Part shown: piece by piece, positions 1-8,107 of the stretch
Layout of the letters: each line of letters starts with the position of its first letter
How positions within the stretch are numbered: the stretch's first letter is position 1
From: a bacterium
Lineage (GTDB): Bacteria > Armatimonadota > Zipacnadia > Zipacnadales > Zipacnadaceae
Length of the DNA: 64,000 bases
Direction of reading: 5' to 3'
Assembly (NCBI GenBank): GCA_030615605.1
Contig: JAUWYY010000003.1
Coordinates: 162,519-226,518 of the forward strand
The notes under the pieces: model-generated
The model's input: only the letters and a program-made list of their open reading frames with translations
What the model was told of the DNA's origin: nothing
Databases searched by the model: none
Translations under genes and position numbers: made by a program

Positions 1-340
1 GTATGGCATTCTTACCGTCGTGAGGGTCTTTGGGCACCAGGTCCAGCAACAATTGCTGGTGGAGCTTCTCGGCAGCAGTCTCGGCCTGATCATACTCGGA
101 CTGGAGGAACTCACGCATCTCGTCATCTTCAGCATCCTCCAGCATCTGGCGGGCCTCTTTGGCATCGGCGACCAGTTGTCGGTATTCCTGGTATTTCTCG
201 ACTACCGGAGCAAGCCCCGCATACCGCTGAGACAGCTCACGGAACAGATTCTGGTTGGCGATGACCTGCGGGTCACTGAGTTGCTGCTGCACCTGCTCCA
301 GTTCGTCGGCCATCCTGTCAAGAGCGTTCTGCCATTCCAT
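1..340 (-). CDS. prfA: Peptide chain release factor 1, N-terminal part (runs off the window)
   Basis: Release factor 1 recognises UAA and UAG stop codons in the ribosomal A site and triggers peptide release. The visible 113 residues are the charged, helical N-terminal domain, with DELEQVQQQLSDPQV near the start. The segment ends in VPKDPHDGKNA, which in RF1 sits just before the conserved GTGGDE region. The GGQ motif lies outside the window. The start is an ATG preceded by GAGGAG at a good distance. The gene overlaps the end of the DUF1385 gene by 23 bases, suggesting translational coupling. The order rpmE, DUF1385, prfA is familiar from Gram-positive and related bacteria. Identity is confident; only the 5' part is seen. 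Confidence 0.9.
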   Translation of the reverse strand, partial: MEWQNALDRMADELEQVQQQLSDPQVIANQNLFRELSQRYAGLAPVVEKYQEYRQLVADAKEARQMLEDAEDDEMREFLQSEYDQAETAAEKLHQQLLLDLVPKDPHDGKNAI

Positions 341-1334
341 CGGCCAGTGCCTCCTCAGTGACGGGATGCAGGTTGTGATCAACTCGACGGGGGGAGGGCC
401 AGTCAGTGGGAACCGACACCTCCGGGGCCAGCGCCGCCAGCGCGTAGATGGCGATCTGAATCTGCTGCTGGTCAGGCCGGCGGGTGGTCAGCTTCTGCAG
501 CAGCATCCCCGGCAGAGAAATAGCTCTGACCAGCGCTGAGTCACGGTGCTTACCGGCAAATCGCAGTATCTCATAGGATAGCGCGGCGATCGGCGGCAAG
601 ACCGCCAGGCGCAGGGCCAGCCGCAGCCACAGATCCGGCCAGCCCAGAAACGAGTTGACGATGATCTTCATCACGATCACTATCAGCAGAAAAGCGGTGC
701 CGCAGCGCGGATGCAGCGGGCTGAATCTCGCGCAGTTCTCGGCAGTGACCGGCTCGCCAGCCTCGTGGCAGTTGATGGTGGTATGCTCAGCGCCGTGGTA
801 TTGGAAGACGCGGCGGATATAGGGCATCAGCGTAATGCCCAGAATGTAGGCCACTATTATTACCAGCCGCACGCCACCTTCGATCACGTTCTTGGTGACG
901 GCACTCATCGCCGGTGAGCCAGGCAGCCAGTCCACCACCCAGGCCGGCAACAGTACGAACAAGCCGACGCCGAGAGCGAGGGAGGCGCCCATCGTCAGCG
1001 CCATCAGAACTCGGCTTAACAGACCGGGTTGCCCGGCGGCGTCAGTCTCGCCGGCTGGTGCCGTCTTCTCTTGTTCCTCCGCCATAGCGACATCGGCGGA
1101 AAACTGCAGCGATTTCAGGCCCAACGACAGTGACTCGTACAGCGCATAGTTGCCGCGGATCAGCGGCCAGTGCAGCCAGCTATCCTGCCCGGCGTATCCG
1201 GCCAGCGGCTCGTGCAGCAACACGATCTGGCCATCGGCACGCCGCACGGCAACCGCGTAGTCCTGCTTGCCGCGCAGCATTACCCCCTCGATCACCGCCT
1301 GCCCGCCGTAATGGTGTTCGTCTTTGGCTGCCAT
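318..1334 (-). CDS. DUF1385 (YqhQ-type) membrane protein
   Basis: This 338-residue integral membrane protein belongs to the DUF1385/YqhQ family, whose reaction is not established, although the family is often labelled a putative metal-dependent enzyme. The N-terminus carries GGQAVIEGVMLRG, typical of the family. Hydrophobic segments lie around residues 109-133, 153-173, 214-231 and 240-255. The signature YHGAEHTTINCHE, with two His and two Glu as possible metal ligands, sits before the third segment and is followed by a conserved HPRCGT. The gene lies between rpmE and prfA and overlaps prfA by 23 bases, so it is probably read in one transcript from the rpmE promoter. Its role near translation genes is unknown. 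Confidence 0.88.
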   Translation of the reverse strand: MAAKDEHHYGGQAVIEGVMLRGKQDYAVAVRRADGQIVLLHEPLAGYAGQDSWLHWPLIRGNYALYESLSLGLKSLQFSADVAMAEEQEKTAPAGETDAAGQPGLLSRVLMALTMGASLALGVGLFVLLPAWVVDWLPGSPAMSAVTKNVIEGGVRLVIIVAYILGITLMPYIRRVFQYHGAEHTTINCHEAGEPVTAENCARFSPLHPRCGTAFLLIVIVMKIIVNSFLGWPDLWLRLALRLAVLPPIAALSYEILRFAGKHRDSALVRAISLPGMLLQKLTTRRPDQQQIQIAIYALAALAPEVSVPTDWPSPRRVDHNLHPVTEEALADGMAERS

Positions 1335-1415
1335 TGCACTGCCTGCTATCCCATAGCAACAGCAAGCCCAGGCTAATCTCGCCCGGGCTTACCTGTTAAG
1401 AGCTTTGAATTGAAG

Positions 1416-1676
1416 CTACTGCTCGTTGTCGTCGCTATCCTTCTGGGCATCCTCCGCCTCTTCCTGCTCGTAGCGACTCTGCAGGCCGTAGCGGCGGATG
1501 AACTGCTCCACGCGGCCCTCGGTGTCCACTATTCTCTGCTGACCGCTGAAGAAAGGATGGCACTGGCTACAGATCTCCACGCGCAACTCTGGCCGCGTCG
1601 AGCGCGTGGGGAAAGTCTCACCGCAGGCGCAAGTCACCTGGCACTCCATATAGTCCGGATGTATCCCTGGCTTCAT
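1416..1676 (-). CDS. rpmE: 50S ribosomal protein L31 (zinc-binding type)
   Basis: L31 is a small protein bridging the two ribosomal subunits. This 86-residue version starts MKPGIHPDY, the usual L31 opening. It keeps the four cysteines of the zinc-binding form at C16, C18, C36 and C39, plus an extra C12. The C-terminus is longer than average and acidic (glutamate and aspartate rich), which may be a lineage feature. Upstream is a good sigma70 promoter and a short hairpin next to the ribosome-binding site. It heads the rpmE, DUF1385, prfA cluster, about 80 bases upstream of DUF1385. Confidence 0.95.
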   Translation of the reverse strand: MKPGIHPDYMECQVTCACGETFPTRSTRPELRVEICSQCHPFFSGQQRIVDTEGRVEQFIRRYGLQSRYEQEEAEDAQKDSDDNEQ

Positions 1677-1691
1677 TTACTATTCACTCCC

Positions 1692-1707
1692 GGGCGCAAG
1701 TGCGCCC
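1692..1707 (-). promoter_or_regulatory. Hairpin in the rpmE leader
   Basis: A six-base-pair GC stem (GGGCGC / GCGCCC) with a four-base loop lies directly upstream of the GGGAG ribosome-binding site of rpmE. L31 leaders with small stem-loops used for autoregulation are known in several phyla. Whether this one works in that way is inference from position only. Confidence 0.35.
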
Positions 1708-1730
1708 TTAAGTAGGAACGTCGGGCACAT

Positions 1731-1759
1731 AGTGTACCAGAATCTGCTACCCGTAGCAA
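1731..1759 (-). promoter_or_regulatory. Sigma70-type promoter of rpmE
   Basis: On the minus strand TTGCTA, 17 bases, then TACACT, ending about 55 bases before the rpmE start codon. It lies inside one copy of a 55-base repeat whose other copy carries the promoter of the upstream pseudo-caspase gene. Confidence 0.7.
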
Positions 1760-1789
1760 CCGTGCGACAGATAATTCGAATAGTGACGG
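1735..1789. repeat. 55-bp direct repeat, copy 1 (promoter block)
   Basis: Fifty of 55 bases match the segment at 3439-3493 in the same orientation. The repeat holds the -35 region and spacer of the rpmE promoter plus about 30 bases upstream of it. The two copies bracket the gene at 1796-3373. Confidence 0.85.
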
Positions 1790-1795
1790 TCTAAC

Positions 1796-3373
1796 TCAGT
1801 AGTAGTCCGCAATGACCTTGAGGCGTTCCTCCAGCAATCGAAGGTTATTCGTCAACTCCGCCGACGACAGGGACACGCTCTGCTCGCCCACCAACTCAAG
1901 CTGTGCGTCCGGCGGCACCTTCCCCCGCGATCCCTGAGGCCCAGATGGGCCGCCCCGGTCCGAGGGCGGTGCGGGTAGTGTCTGGGGCCAGGTCACGGGC
2001 GTGCGGCAGAAGCCAGGGCCGGTGGGCGATGGTGTCATGTACTGATAATAGTGCTTGAGCCAAGCCCACCGCGCCATCGCTCGCAGTTCCAGGGTCTGGG
2101 CCAGTTCTCCTAGCTCCTCCAGCAGGCGATCATTCTCCACCGCCCGATCCCTCTTCTCCCCATCGGCTATCTGTGCGATAACCGCCTCCCGAGCCTGAAG
2201 TGCTGCCTCGGAGTGCTGGGCTGCTGGGCCAGCAGGACCTGGTCGGTACCGCAAGACGTATGCTCGGGCAAGACCGAGCACTATTCCCGAATCCTTGTGT
2301 TCAGGAGCAGGAGGACGTCGTGACGGGACAGTGCCAACCACCTGAAGCGCTTCGGCGCTCTCCTCAAGCCAGGCCACCTTCTCCTGCAACAGTCGCAGAT
2401 TCTGGCCAATCCACGCCGCCATCCTGCCAGGCTGGGTGTCGGTCGGTGTGGGCCCCTGGAACCACGACATCCAACTGGGGCCTCGGGGTCCCATCACCCC
2501 TGTCGGTCCCATCGGCCCTGCTGGTGCCATGATCCCCCTTAGGCGAATCGGCGTACGCCGACTGGCCGCAGCACACTGCACTAGCAGGGGATCAGGGGCA
2601 TTCTCGTAGCCGCCAGTGCGCTCGACGAGAATCGGCTGCGTGGGCCACTGCTCTAGGTGGGTATATAGCGGCGTCTGTGGCCTTCCGCTAGTGGCTATCG
2701 AGTGAGCGTAGGTGCACCAGAAGGCGTATTCATAGCCCTCCCATAGCGTGATCACGCCGTCGCTATCGCTGTCTGCGAATCCGTCCAGCAAACCTCGCCA
2801 TAGATAGTAGAAGAAAGACGAATACTGCATGTCCTTTCGCATCAGGCGACGCTCAAGAGGACCGCTCGTGAAAACAACAAACCCCTTGTGGAACAGCTCA
2901 TACCGCTGGCGGGCCGCCACGAGGGCGTCCGGCGTGATATCTCCATAAGGCCATCGTCTTGTGGGCAGATCAATCACGACAAACAGATACTGACACGGTA
3001 GCCTGTTGACTATCTCTGCAACTTTCTGCAGGGGAAACGTCTCGTACGTCGGCCCATCGTTGTCGGCGAAAATATAGATCAGGGCAGCATCGTCCGCAGT
3101 AAGCGCCGTCGCCCAGGCCCGAAACCCTTCAGGCAGTTGCTGGCCCTGCACTGGCGGCAGCCAGGGCCCCTCCAGCGGTAGACCGTAGCCCTGTGACGCC
3201 AACTCCAAAATGATACCGCCATACGAACCAGCGCTATTCTCGGCTACCAATGCCACCCCGGTGAACCTGACCTTCTCGCCAGATACGCCGCTGAGCTCCG
3301 CGCATTCCGCCACGAAGATAGCACCTGCCATACATGCAATGACTGCCATGAGCCTATGCGACCGAACAAGCAT
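1796..3373 (-). CDS. Secreted pseudo-caspase-like protein with collagen-like triplets
   Basis: The 525-residue product starts at an ATG preceded by GAGGTGA; a longer reading to 3514 would cross the promoter. A signal peptide covers about residues 1-26. Residues 95-220 resemble a caspase/legumain-type (clan CD) fold: a hydrophobic strand with IFADNDG where HG is expected, a second strand VVIDLPT where D-A-C is expected, then DSDSDGVITLWEGYEYA, an acidic motif often following such domains. Both catalytic positions appear lost, so it is probably not a protease. Collagen-like G-X-Y triplets occur at 286-300, with a shorter Gly-Pro stretch at 474-484, and helical, coiled-coil-like segments at 320-345 and 380-440. 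Function is unknown; an envelope or extracellular scaffold role is a guess. Confidence 0.7.
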   Translation of the reverse strand: MLVRSHRLMAVIACMAGAIFVAECAELSGVSGEKVRFTGVALVAENSAGSYGGIILELASQGYGLPLEGPWLPPVQGQQLPEGFRAWATALTADDAALIYIFADNDGPTYETFPLQKVAEIVNRLPCQYLFVVIDLPTRRWPYGDITPDALVAARQRYELFHKGFVVFTSGPLERRLMRKDMQYSSFFYYLWRGLLDGFADSDSDGVITLWEGYEYAFWCTYAHSIATSGRPQTPLYTHLEQWPTQPILVERTGGYENAPDPLLVQCAAASRRTPIRLRGIMAPAGPMGPTGVMGPRGPSWMSWFQGPTPTDTQPGRMAAWIGQNLRLLQEKVAWLEESAEALQVVGTVPSRRPPAPEHKDSGIVLGLARAYVLRYRPGPAGPAAQHSEAALQAREAVIAQIADGEKRDRAVENDRLLEELGELAQTLELRAMARWAWLKHYYQYMTPSPTGPGFCRTPVTWPQTLPAPPSDRGGPSGPQGSRGKVPPDAQLELVGEQSVSLSSAELTNNLRLLEERLKVIADYY

Positions 3374-3434
3374 TGTCGTCACCTCGCGGTTTCTCCTTTC
3401 CCGGGGAAACACCCATGAGCTGGGATGTCCGCTT

Positions 3435-3463
3435 ACTATACCACAATCTGCTACCCGTATCAA
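3435..3463 (-). promoter_or_regulatory. Sigma70-type promoter of the pseudo-caspase-like gene
   Basis: Minus strand TTGATA, exactly 17 bases, TATAGT, about 60 bases before the chosen start codon at 3373. It rules out the upstream in-frame start near 3514. It is the near-duplicate of the rpmE promoter and closer to consensus than that copy. Confidence 0.8.
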
Positions 3464-3493
3464 CCGTGCGACGGGTAATGCGAATAGTGACGG
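3439..3493. repeat. 55-bp direct repeat, copy 2 (promoter block)
   Basis: Matches 1735-1789 at 50 of 55 positions, same orientation. Differences are scattered single bases, indicating an older duplication rather than an assembly artefact. Confidence 0.85.
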
Positions 3494-3550
3494 GGCATCC
3501 AATCGCGTCCGCAAAAGCCCTGAAGTTCGCCAGAGGATACCTGCTTGCTG

Positions 3551-4231
3551 TCAGCGGGTGGGAGCTGATGCTGGGGCCACTGTAACGTAGGGCTTGATCT
3601 TATCGAAGGTCTGCTGGCCGATGCCCTTGATGAGACGGAGCTGGTAGACGGTCTTGAAGGGGCCGTAGTACTGGCGGTAGGCGATGATGCGGGCAGCCAG
3701 CACCGGCCCGATGCCCGGTACCCGCTCCAGGTCTGCCTGGATGGCCGTATTCAGGTCAACGATATAGGGCTGGTTAGGTGGCGGAGGCGACGGTTTGATT
3801 ATGTCATACGGGGGCACGGTGGCTGTCGGCGGGGGAACTGAGGAGGGTTGTTGCTTGGGCGGGGCCGGCTCTGGCTCAGGAAGTCGGGGGACAGCTACCT
3901 TCTGGCCGTCTTCAAGTAGCTGGGCCAGATTGACGGCCTCCTGGTCAGCCCAGCCAGTAAATCCCCCTGCCAGTATCACCAGCTCATAAACCCGCATACC
4001 CGGCGCGACCCGATATATCCCGGGACGGTTGACTTCGCCGGTGACCTGCACCACTAGCTCCACGCTGTCCTGGCCAGCAGCCGGCGGCTGGTAGAGCTTC
4101 TCTGCTGCCCGCACCGGCACAACGTTACGCGCGGAGAACAGATAAGCACCGCTGCCCCCCAGCATTACCACGGCCAACGCAAGCACTACCTTCTGTGCAG
4201 ATGTCAGTTCCAGCACTGGCTTGCCCCCCAC
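3551..4231 (-). CDS. comEA: ComEA-like DNA-binding protein (SLBB plus helix-hairpin-helix)
   Basis: ComEA binds incoming double-stranded DNA at the membrane during transformation. This 226-residue protein has one N-terminal membrane anchor (about residues 12-30). A soluble-ligand-binding beta-grasp (SLBB) domain around 58-115 contains VTGEVNRPGIYRV. A proline-rich linker runs over 116-152. The C-terminal pair of helix-hairpin-helix motifs (about 157-217) carries VPGIGPVLAARII and IKGIGQQTFDKI. Length and order match Gram-positive ComEA. It starts 22 bases after leuS and is likely co-transcribed with it. A comEC partner is not in the window. Confidence 0.88.
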   Translation of the reverse strand: MGGKPVLELTSAQKVVLALAVVMLGGSGAYLFSARNVVPVRAAEKLYQPPAAGQDSVELVVQVTGEVNRPGIYRVAPGMRVYELVILAGGFTGWADQEAVNLAQLLEDGQKVAVPRLPEPEPAPPKQQPSSVPPPTATVPPYDIIKPSPPPPNQPYIVDLNTAIQADLERVPGIGPVLAARIIAYRQYYGPFKTVYQLRLIKGIGQQTFDKIKPYVTVAPASAPTR

Positions 4232-4253
4232 TGGCTTCTATGACTTTGCCCGG

Positions 4254-6743
4254 CTATGCCACCACGATGTTTATCAGCTTATTAGGAACGGGAATAATGC
4301 GCTTGATTTGCTTCCCCTCAATGTGTCTCTGGACGCTGTCAGCCTGCAACGCCAACTCCTGGATACGCTCCATATCAGTGCCGGCTGGCACCTCAATAGT
4401 TCCGCGTAGCTTGCCATTGACCTGCACGGCGATGGTAATCTGCTCGGCGGCAGCTACTTGCTCATCGGCCTGCGGCCACGGCTGCTGGTAGGTGGTAGCG
4501 GGCAGGCCCAGGCGCTGCCACAGTTCATCGGCAATATGCGGAGCCAGCGGCGACAGCAACAGCAGCAGATTCTGCAGGCCCTCGCTGAGCACCGTGCAGG
4601 AGGCGCGGTCGGCAGGCTCAATCTGCCGGGCGAAGGGCAGCAGCTCGTTGCTCAACTCCATCAACGCGCTTATGGTTGTATTAAGGCCCATCTCCTCTAT
4701 GTCGGTGGTGACCGACTGAATAGTCTGGTGGACCTTGCGGCGCATGGCCCGCTGGTCCTCACCAAAGTCAGTCCCAATACTCTCCGCCCAGTCTGCATCA
4801 AACTTGTCAATATGCTCAGTAACCAGTCGCCAGGCGCGGTTCAGGAAGCGGTGGGCGCCCTCCACGCCCTGGTCGCTCCATTCGGCATCCTGATCCGGCG
4901 GGCCGACAAACAGGATGAAGAGGCGGCCAGTGTCCGCGCCGTGGCGGGCGTTGATCTCGTTGGGCGTGACCACGTTGCCCTTTGACTTGCTCATCTTCGC
5001 GCCGTCTTTGTAGATCATCCCCTGAGTAAACAGCTCCGAAAACGGCTCCGAGAAGCCGATGTGGCCCAGATCGTGTAAGACCTTGGTGATGAAGCGAGCG
5101 TACAGCAGGTGGCGGACGGCGTGCTCAATGCCACCGACGTACTTGTCCACCGGCAGCCAGTAGTCCACCGCCTCGCGACGGAAGGGGACGTCATCAGCAT
5201 CGGGGCTGGTGTAGCGCAGGAAGTACCATGACGAGTCCACGAAGGTGGTCATCGTGTCAGTCTCGCGTTTGGCCGCCCCGCCACACTGCGGGCAGGTGGT
5301 GTTGACGAAGGCAGGCACATCGGCCAGCGGGGATTCGCCGGTGGGCTTGAATTCGGCATCAGTGGGCAACAGCACCGGCAGGTCATCTTCGGGTACGGGC
5401 ACCTCGCCGCAAGCCTCGCAGTAGATAATAGGAATAGGGCAGCCCCAGTAGCGCTGGCGGCTCAGCAGCCAGTCGCGCAACCGCCAGTTGATCGCCCGCT
5501 GCCCGACGCCCTGTTCCTCCAGGTAGTCAGCGATAGCCTCCTGGGCCTGGTCGCTGTCCATCCCGGAAAACTGGTCGCAGTTGACCTGGACACCGGGCTC
5601 CTCCCAGGCCCCAGTCATAGTGGTCGCGTCCAACTGCTCGCCGGGTGGCTGGATGACTACCCTCACGGGAATATCATACTTGCGGGCAAACTCCAGGTCG
5701 CGCTGATCGTGGGCGGGCACGGCCATAATCGCGCCGGTGCCGTACTCCAGCAACACGTAGTTGGTCACCCAGATCGGTATCTTCTCGCCGGTCAGCGGAT
5801 GAGTGCAGTACGCGCCGCTGAAGATGCCGCGCTTCTCGACCTCTTCGGAGCTGCGTGCGATCTCGCCCTCGGCCAGGGCCTCGCGCACGAACGCTTGCAC
5901 TGGCTCTTCGTAAGCAGTGCCCGCCACCAGCTCATTGACCAGCGGATGCTCGGGGGCCAGCGCCATAAAAGTAATCCCGTAGATAGTGTCAATGCGCGTG
6001 GTGAAGACTTCGATTTCATCATCACGACCATCCAGCGGCAGCTTGAACTGCACACCTTCCGAGCGCCCGATCCAGTTCTCCTGCATCACCCGCACCCGCT
6101 CCGGCCAGTTCTCCAGCAGTTCTATGTCATCCAGCAGCTTCTGGGCATACTTGGTGATGGCGAAATACCACTGCCCGGCGACCTGGCGGCGCTCGACCGG
6201 TGCGCTGCAGCGCTCGCACAGATCGCCTTCCAGCTCTTCGTTGGCCAGCACCGTCTGACACGAGGGGCACCAGTTGACCGGGGCCTCTCCACGGTAAGCG
6301 AGGCCGTTGTGATACAGTTGGAGGAATAGCCACTGCGTCCACTTGTAGTAGTCGGGCGCGGAGGCGTCAACCTCCCGGCTCCAGTCGTAGCTGACGCCCA
6401 GCGCATCGAACTGCTCTTTCATCCGTCTGATGCAGTCTTCCGTCCACTCGGCCGGGTGTATCCCGCGCTCGATGGCGGCATTCTCGGCGGGCAGGCCGAA
6501 AGCGTCCCAGCCCATCGGGTGCATGACATTGTAGCCGCGCATGTGCATATAGCGGGCGATGACATCGCCGATGACATAGTTGCGCACATGCCCCATGTGC
6601 AGCTCGCCGGAGGGATACGGGTACATATCCAGGTAGTAGAATTTTTCCTGGTCAGCGCTGTCGGTGCTCTGGAACAGCTCCTGCTCGCGCCATATTTGCT
6701 GCCATTTGGGTTCGATGCTGGGAAAGTCGTAACGCTCAGACAT
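4254..6743 (-). CDS. leuS: Leucyl-tRNA synthetase
   Basis: Charges tRNA-Leu with leucine. The product is 829 residues, normal for bacterial LeuRS. The start is the ATG with AAGGAG seven bases upstream; an in-frame codon seven residues earlier lacks a site. The class I HIGH motif reads HMGH at 49-52 within PYPSGELHMGH, and KMSKS is present in GAKMSKSKGN. Cysteine pairs CPSC/CERC and CEAC/CPQC mark zinc-ribbon inserts. The CP1 editing domain lies between, with the family's T-rich EVFTTRIDTIYG. It follows a beta-propeller gene by 45 bases and precedes comEA by 22. Confidence 0.97.
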   Translation of the reverse strand: MSERYDFPSIEPKWQQIWREQELFQSTDSADQEKFYYLDMYPYPSGELHMGHVRNYVIGDVIARYMHMRGYNVMHPMGWDAFGLPAENAAIERGIHPAEWTEDCIRRMKEQFDALGVSYDWSREVDASAPDYYKWTQWLFLQLYHNGLAYRGEAPVNWCPSCQTVLANEELEGDLCERCSAPVERRQVAGQWYFAITKYAQKLLDDIELLENWPERVRVMQENWIGRSEGVQFKLPLDGRDDEIEVFTTRIDTIYGITFMALAPEHPLVNELVAGTAYEEPVQAFVREALAEGEIARSSEEVEKRGIFSGAYCTHPLTGEKIPIWVTNYVLLEYGTGAIMAVPAHDQRDLEFARKYDIPVRVVIQPPGEQLDATTMTGAWEEPGVQVNCDQFSGMDSDQAQEAIADYLEEQGVGQRAINWRLRDWLLSRQRYWGCPIPIIYCEACGEVPVPEDDLPVLLPTDAEFKPTGESPLADVPAFVNTTCPQCGGAAKRETDTMTTFVDSSWYFLRYTSPDADDVPFRREAVDYWLPVDKYVGGIEHAVRHLLYARFITKVLHDLGHIGFSEPFSELFTQGMIYKDGAKMSKSKGNVVTPNEINARHGADTGRLFILFVGPPDQDAEWSDQGVEGAHRFLNRAWRLVTEHIDKFDADWAESIGTDFGEDQRAMRRKVHQTIQSVTTDIEEMGLNTTISALMELSNELLPFARQIEPADRASCTVLSEGLQNLLLLLSPLAPHIADELWQRLGLPATTYQQPWPQADEQVAAAEQITIAVQVNGKLRGTIEVPAGTDMERIQELALQADSVQRHIEGKQIKRIIPVPNKLINIVVA

Positions 6744-6788
6744 ACATATACTCCTTAGATTCAATTGCCGAGACGCAGGTCAGGCTAC

Positions 6789-7955
6789 TCAAGGCAAGTT
6801 AAGTGTTACGCGGTGCCAGTCGCGAACGTCCGGGAAGGAATGTACGAAAAGTGAAACCGAACTGCAGTCGTCGGCCCACTCGATGGTCTGAGTAACGCCA
6901 CCGCTACGGGCGGATGGTTCAAGAGCCACCATGTCTTCTTCGTACAGCCTGGTTGTCCCATCAATCAGATTGACTGCAGCCATGCGCTTCGGCTCGGGGC
7001 AACCGTCTGGCCACTGTCCCCCGGGCAGAAGCCAAAGCAGAGCCCGCTGTCCGTCTGGGGACAACTCAGAATACATAATCTCGGGCTCTTCCCAGAACAC
7101 CCGCAGGCCAGTGCCATTGGGCCGGATCCCCAACAACGGCCCTGATACGCCGGAGTGGCCGCCCGTGCAATGCTTGAGTGAAAAAACAATGAGCTTGCCT
7201 CCGTCTGCCCAGTGGGCCTGGGGTATGTGGTCTTCCAGTTGCTCGTCTTGCCATACAATCTCTGGTTGTTCCGCTCCTGGCCAAGTCAAGAACAGGGCGG
7301 GGCGAGATATCTTGTCCTTCGAGCCATGCCTGGGCTGCCTAACGCAGGCAACAGCCAGCAGTCTACTGTTGTCTGGAGCCCATTGAAGGCCTGCGATAGT
7401 GCGGTTCTTCGGCGCCGGCAGATCAAAGACTTCGTATGTTTCCCATGTCTCGTCGAAAACCGGCGCCATGGCTGTATCCTTGGGAAAGCATCTCAGCCGG
7501 TACTCGCCTTCGGTTTTCTGCACGAAAGCCAGGTAGCGCGAGTTAGGCGACCACGCTTTGCTGCCCCAACAAGAGGCACCCTCGCGGGCGATGCGCCGTG
7601 CAACTCCTTCTTGCGCTCGCACGTGACAAAGCCTCACTTGGCCGTCAACCTCCTCATAAAAGGCCAGGTCATGCCCATTTGGTGACCACGACATGCCGTC
7701 TACGCAAGCCAGGCCGTCGAGCGGAATGTGCTCGAAGTACCCCCGAAAGTCTTGCCACTCCTGCTCCCGGTGCCACAGGTAGAGGTCACCCTTGTCCCTC
7801 TCACGTATGCCTGTCACCACTACCGCTGACCACTCCGCGCCGAGTACCACCCACAGGTGTCCTTTCTCTGGCAGGACGGGCACCTGGTTCTGCGCGGCTG
7901 CGCCTACGGCGCCGATTACCATCAATCCTAAGCCGACTAAGCTCGTGAATCGCAT
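6789..7955 (-). CDS. Secreted WD40/TolB-like beta-propeller protein
   Basis: This 388-residue protein has an N-terminal signal peptide (about residues 1-22). Repeated blades follow with motifs such as MSWSPNGHDLAF, AWSPNSRYLAF, LQWAPDNSRLLA and LSPDGQRALLW, typical of TolB/PD40-type propellers that bind partner proteins or ligands in the periplasm. No catalytic motif is seen, and no specific partner can be named. It precedes leuS by 45 bases on the same strand; a weak promoter lies upstream at 8001-8029. Confidence 0.72.
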   Translation of the reverse strand: MRFTSLVGLGLMVIGAVGAAAQNQVPVLPEKGHLWVVLGAEWSAVVVTGIRERDKGDLYLWHREQEWQDFRGYFEHIPLDGLACVDGMSWSPNGHDLAFYEEVDGQVRLCHVRAQEGVARRIAREGASCWGSKAWSPNSRYLAFVQKTEGEYRLRCFPKDTAMAPVFDETWETYEVFDLPAPKNRTIAGLQWAPDNSRLLAVACVRQPRHGSKDKISRPALFLTWPGAEQPEIVWQDEQLEDHIPQAHWADGGKLIVFSLKHCTGGHSGVSGPLLGIRPNGTGLRVFWEEPEIMYSELSPDGQRALLWLLPGGQWPDGCPEPKRMAAVNLIDGTTRLYEEDMVALEPSARSGGVTQTIEWADDCSSVSLFVHSFPDVRDWHRVTLNLP

Positions 7956-8000
7956 CGCCTACCACCTTCGTTGCCCATTTCTAACCCGGTGTGCATAGAG

Positions 8001-8029
8001 AGTTTATCACACTTGGTGGAAAGTTTGAA
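8001..8029 (-). promoter_or_regulatory. Probable promoter of the beta-propeller gene
   Basis: Minus strand TTCAAA, 17 bases, TAAACT, about 45 bases upstream of the 7955 start codon. Both hexamers are imperfect, so this is a moderate call. Confidence 0.4.
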
Positions 8030-8107
8030 GGGGTGAGGCCAGGTGAGCACAGGCGCTGGTCGTTCTGACCAGGCAGCCCTGGGGCGTGATTGGAGACGAC
8101 AGACAGC

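Noticed and set aside
5709..6329. Plus-strand open frame of about 206 codons opposite leuS
   Set aside because: Shadow of leuS.
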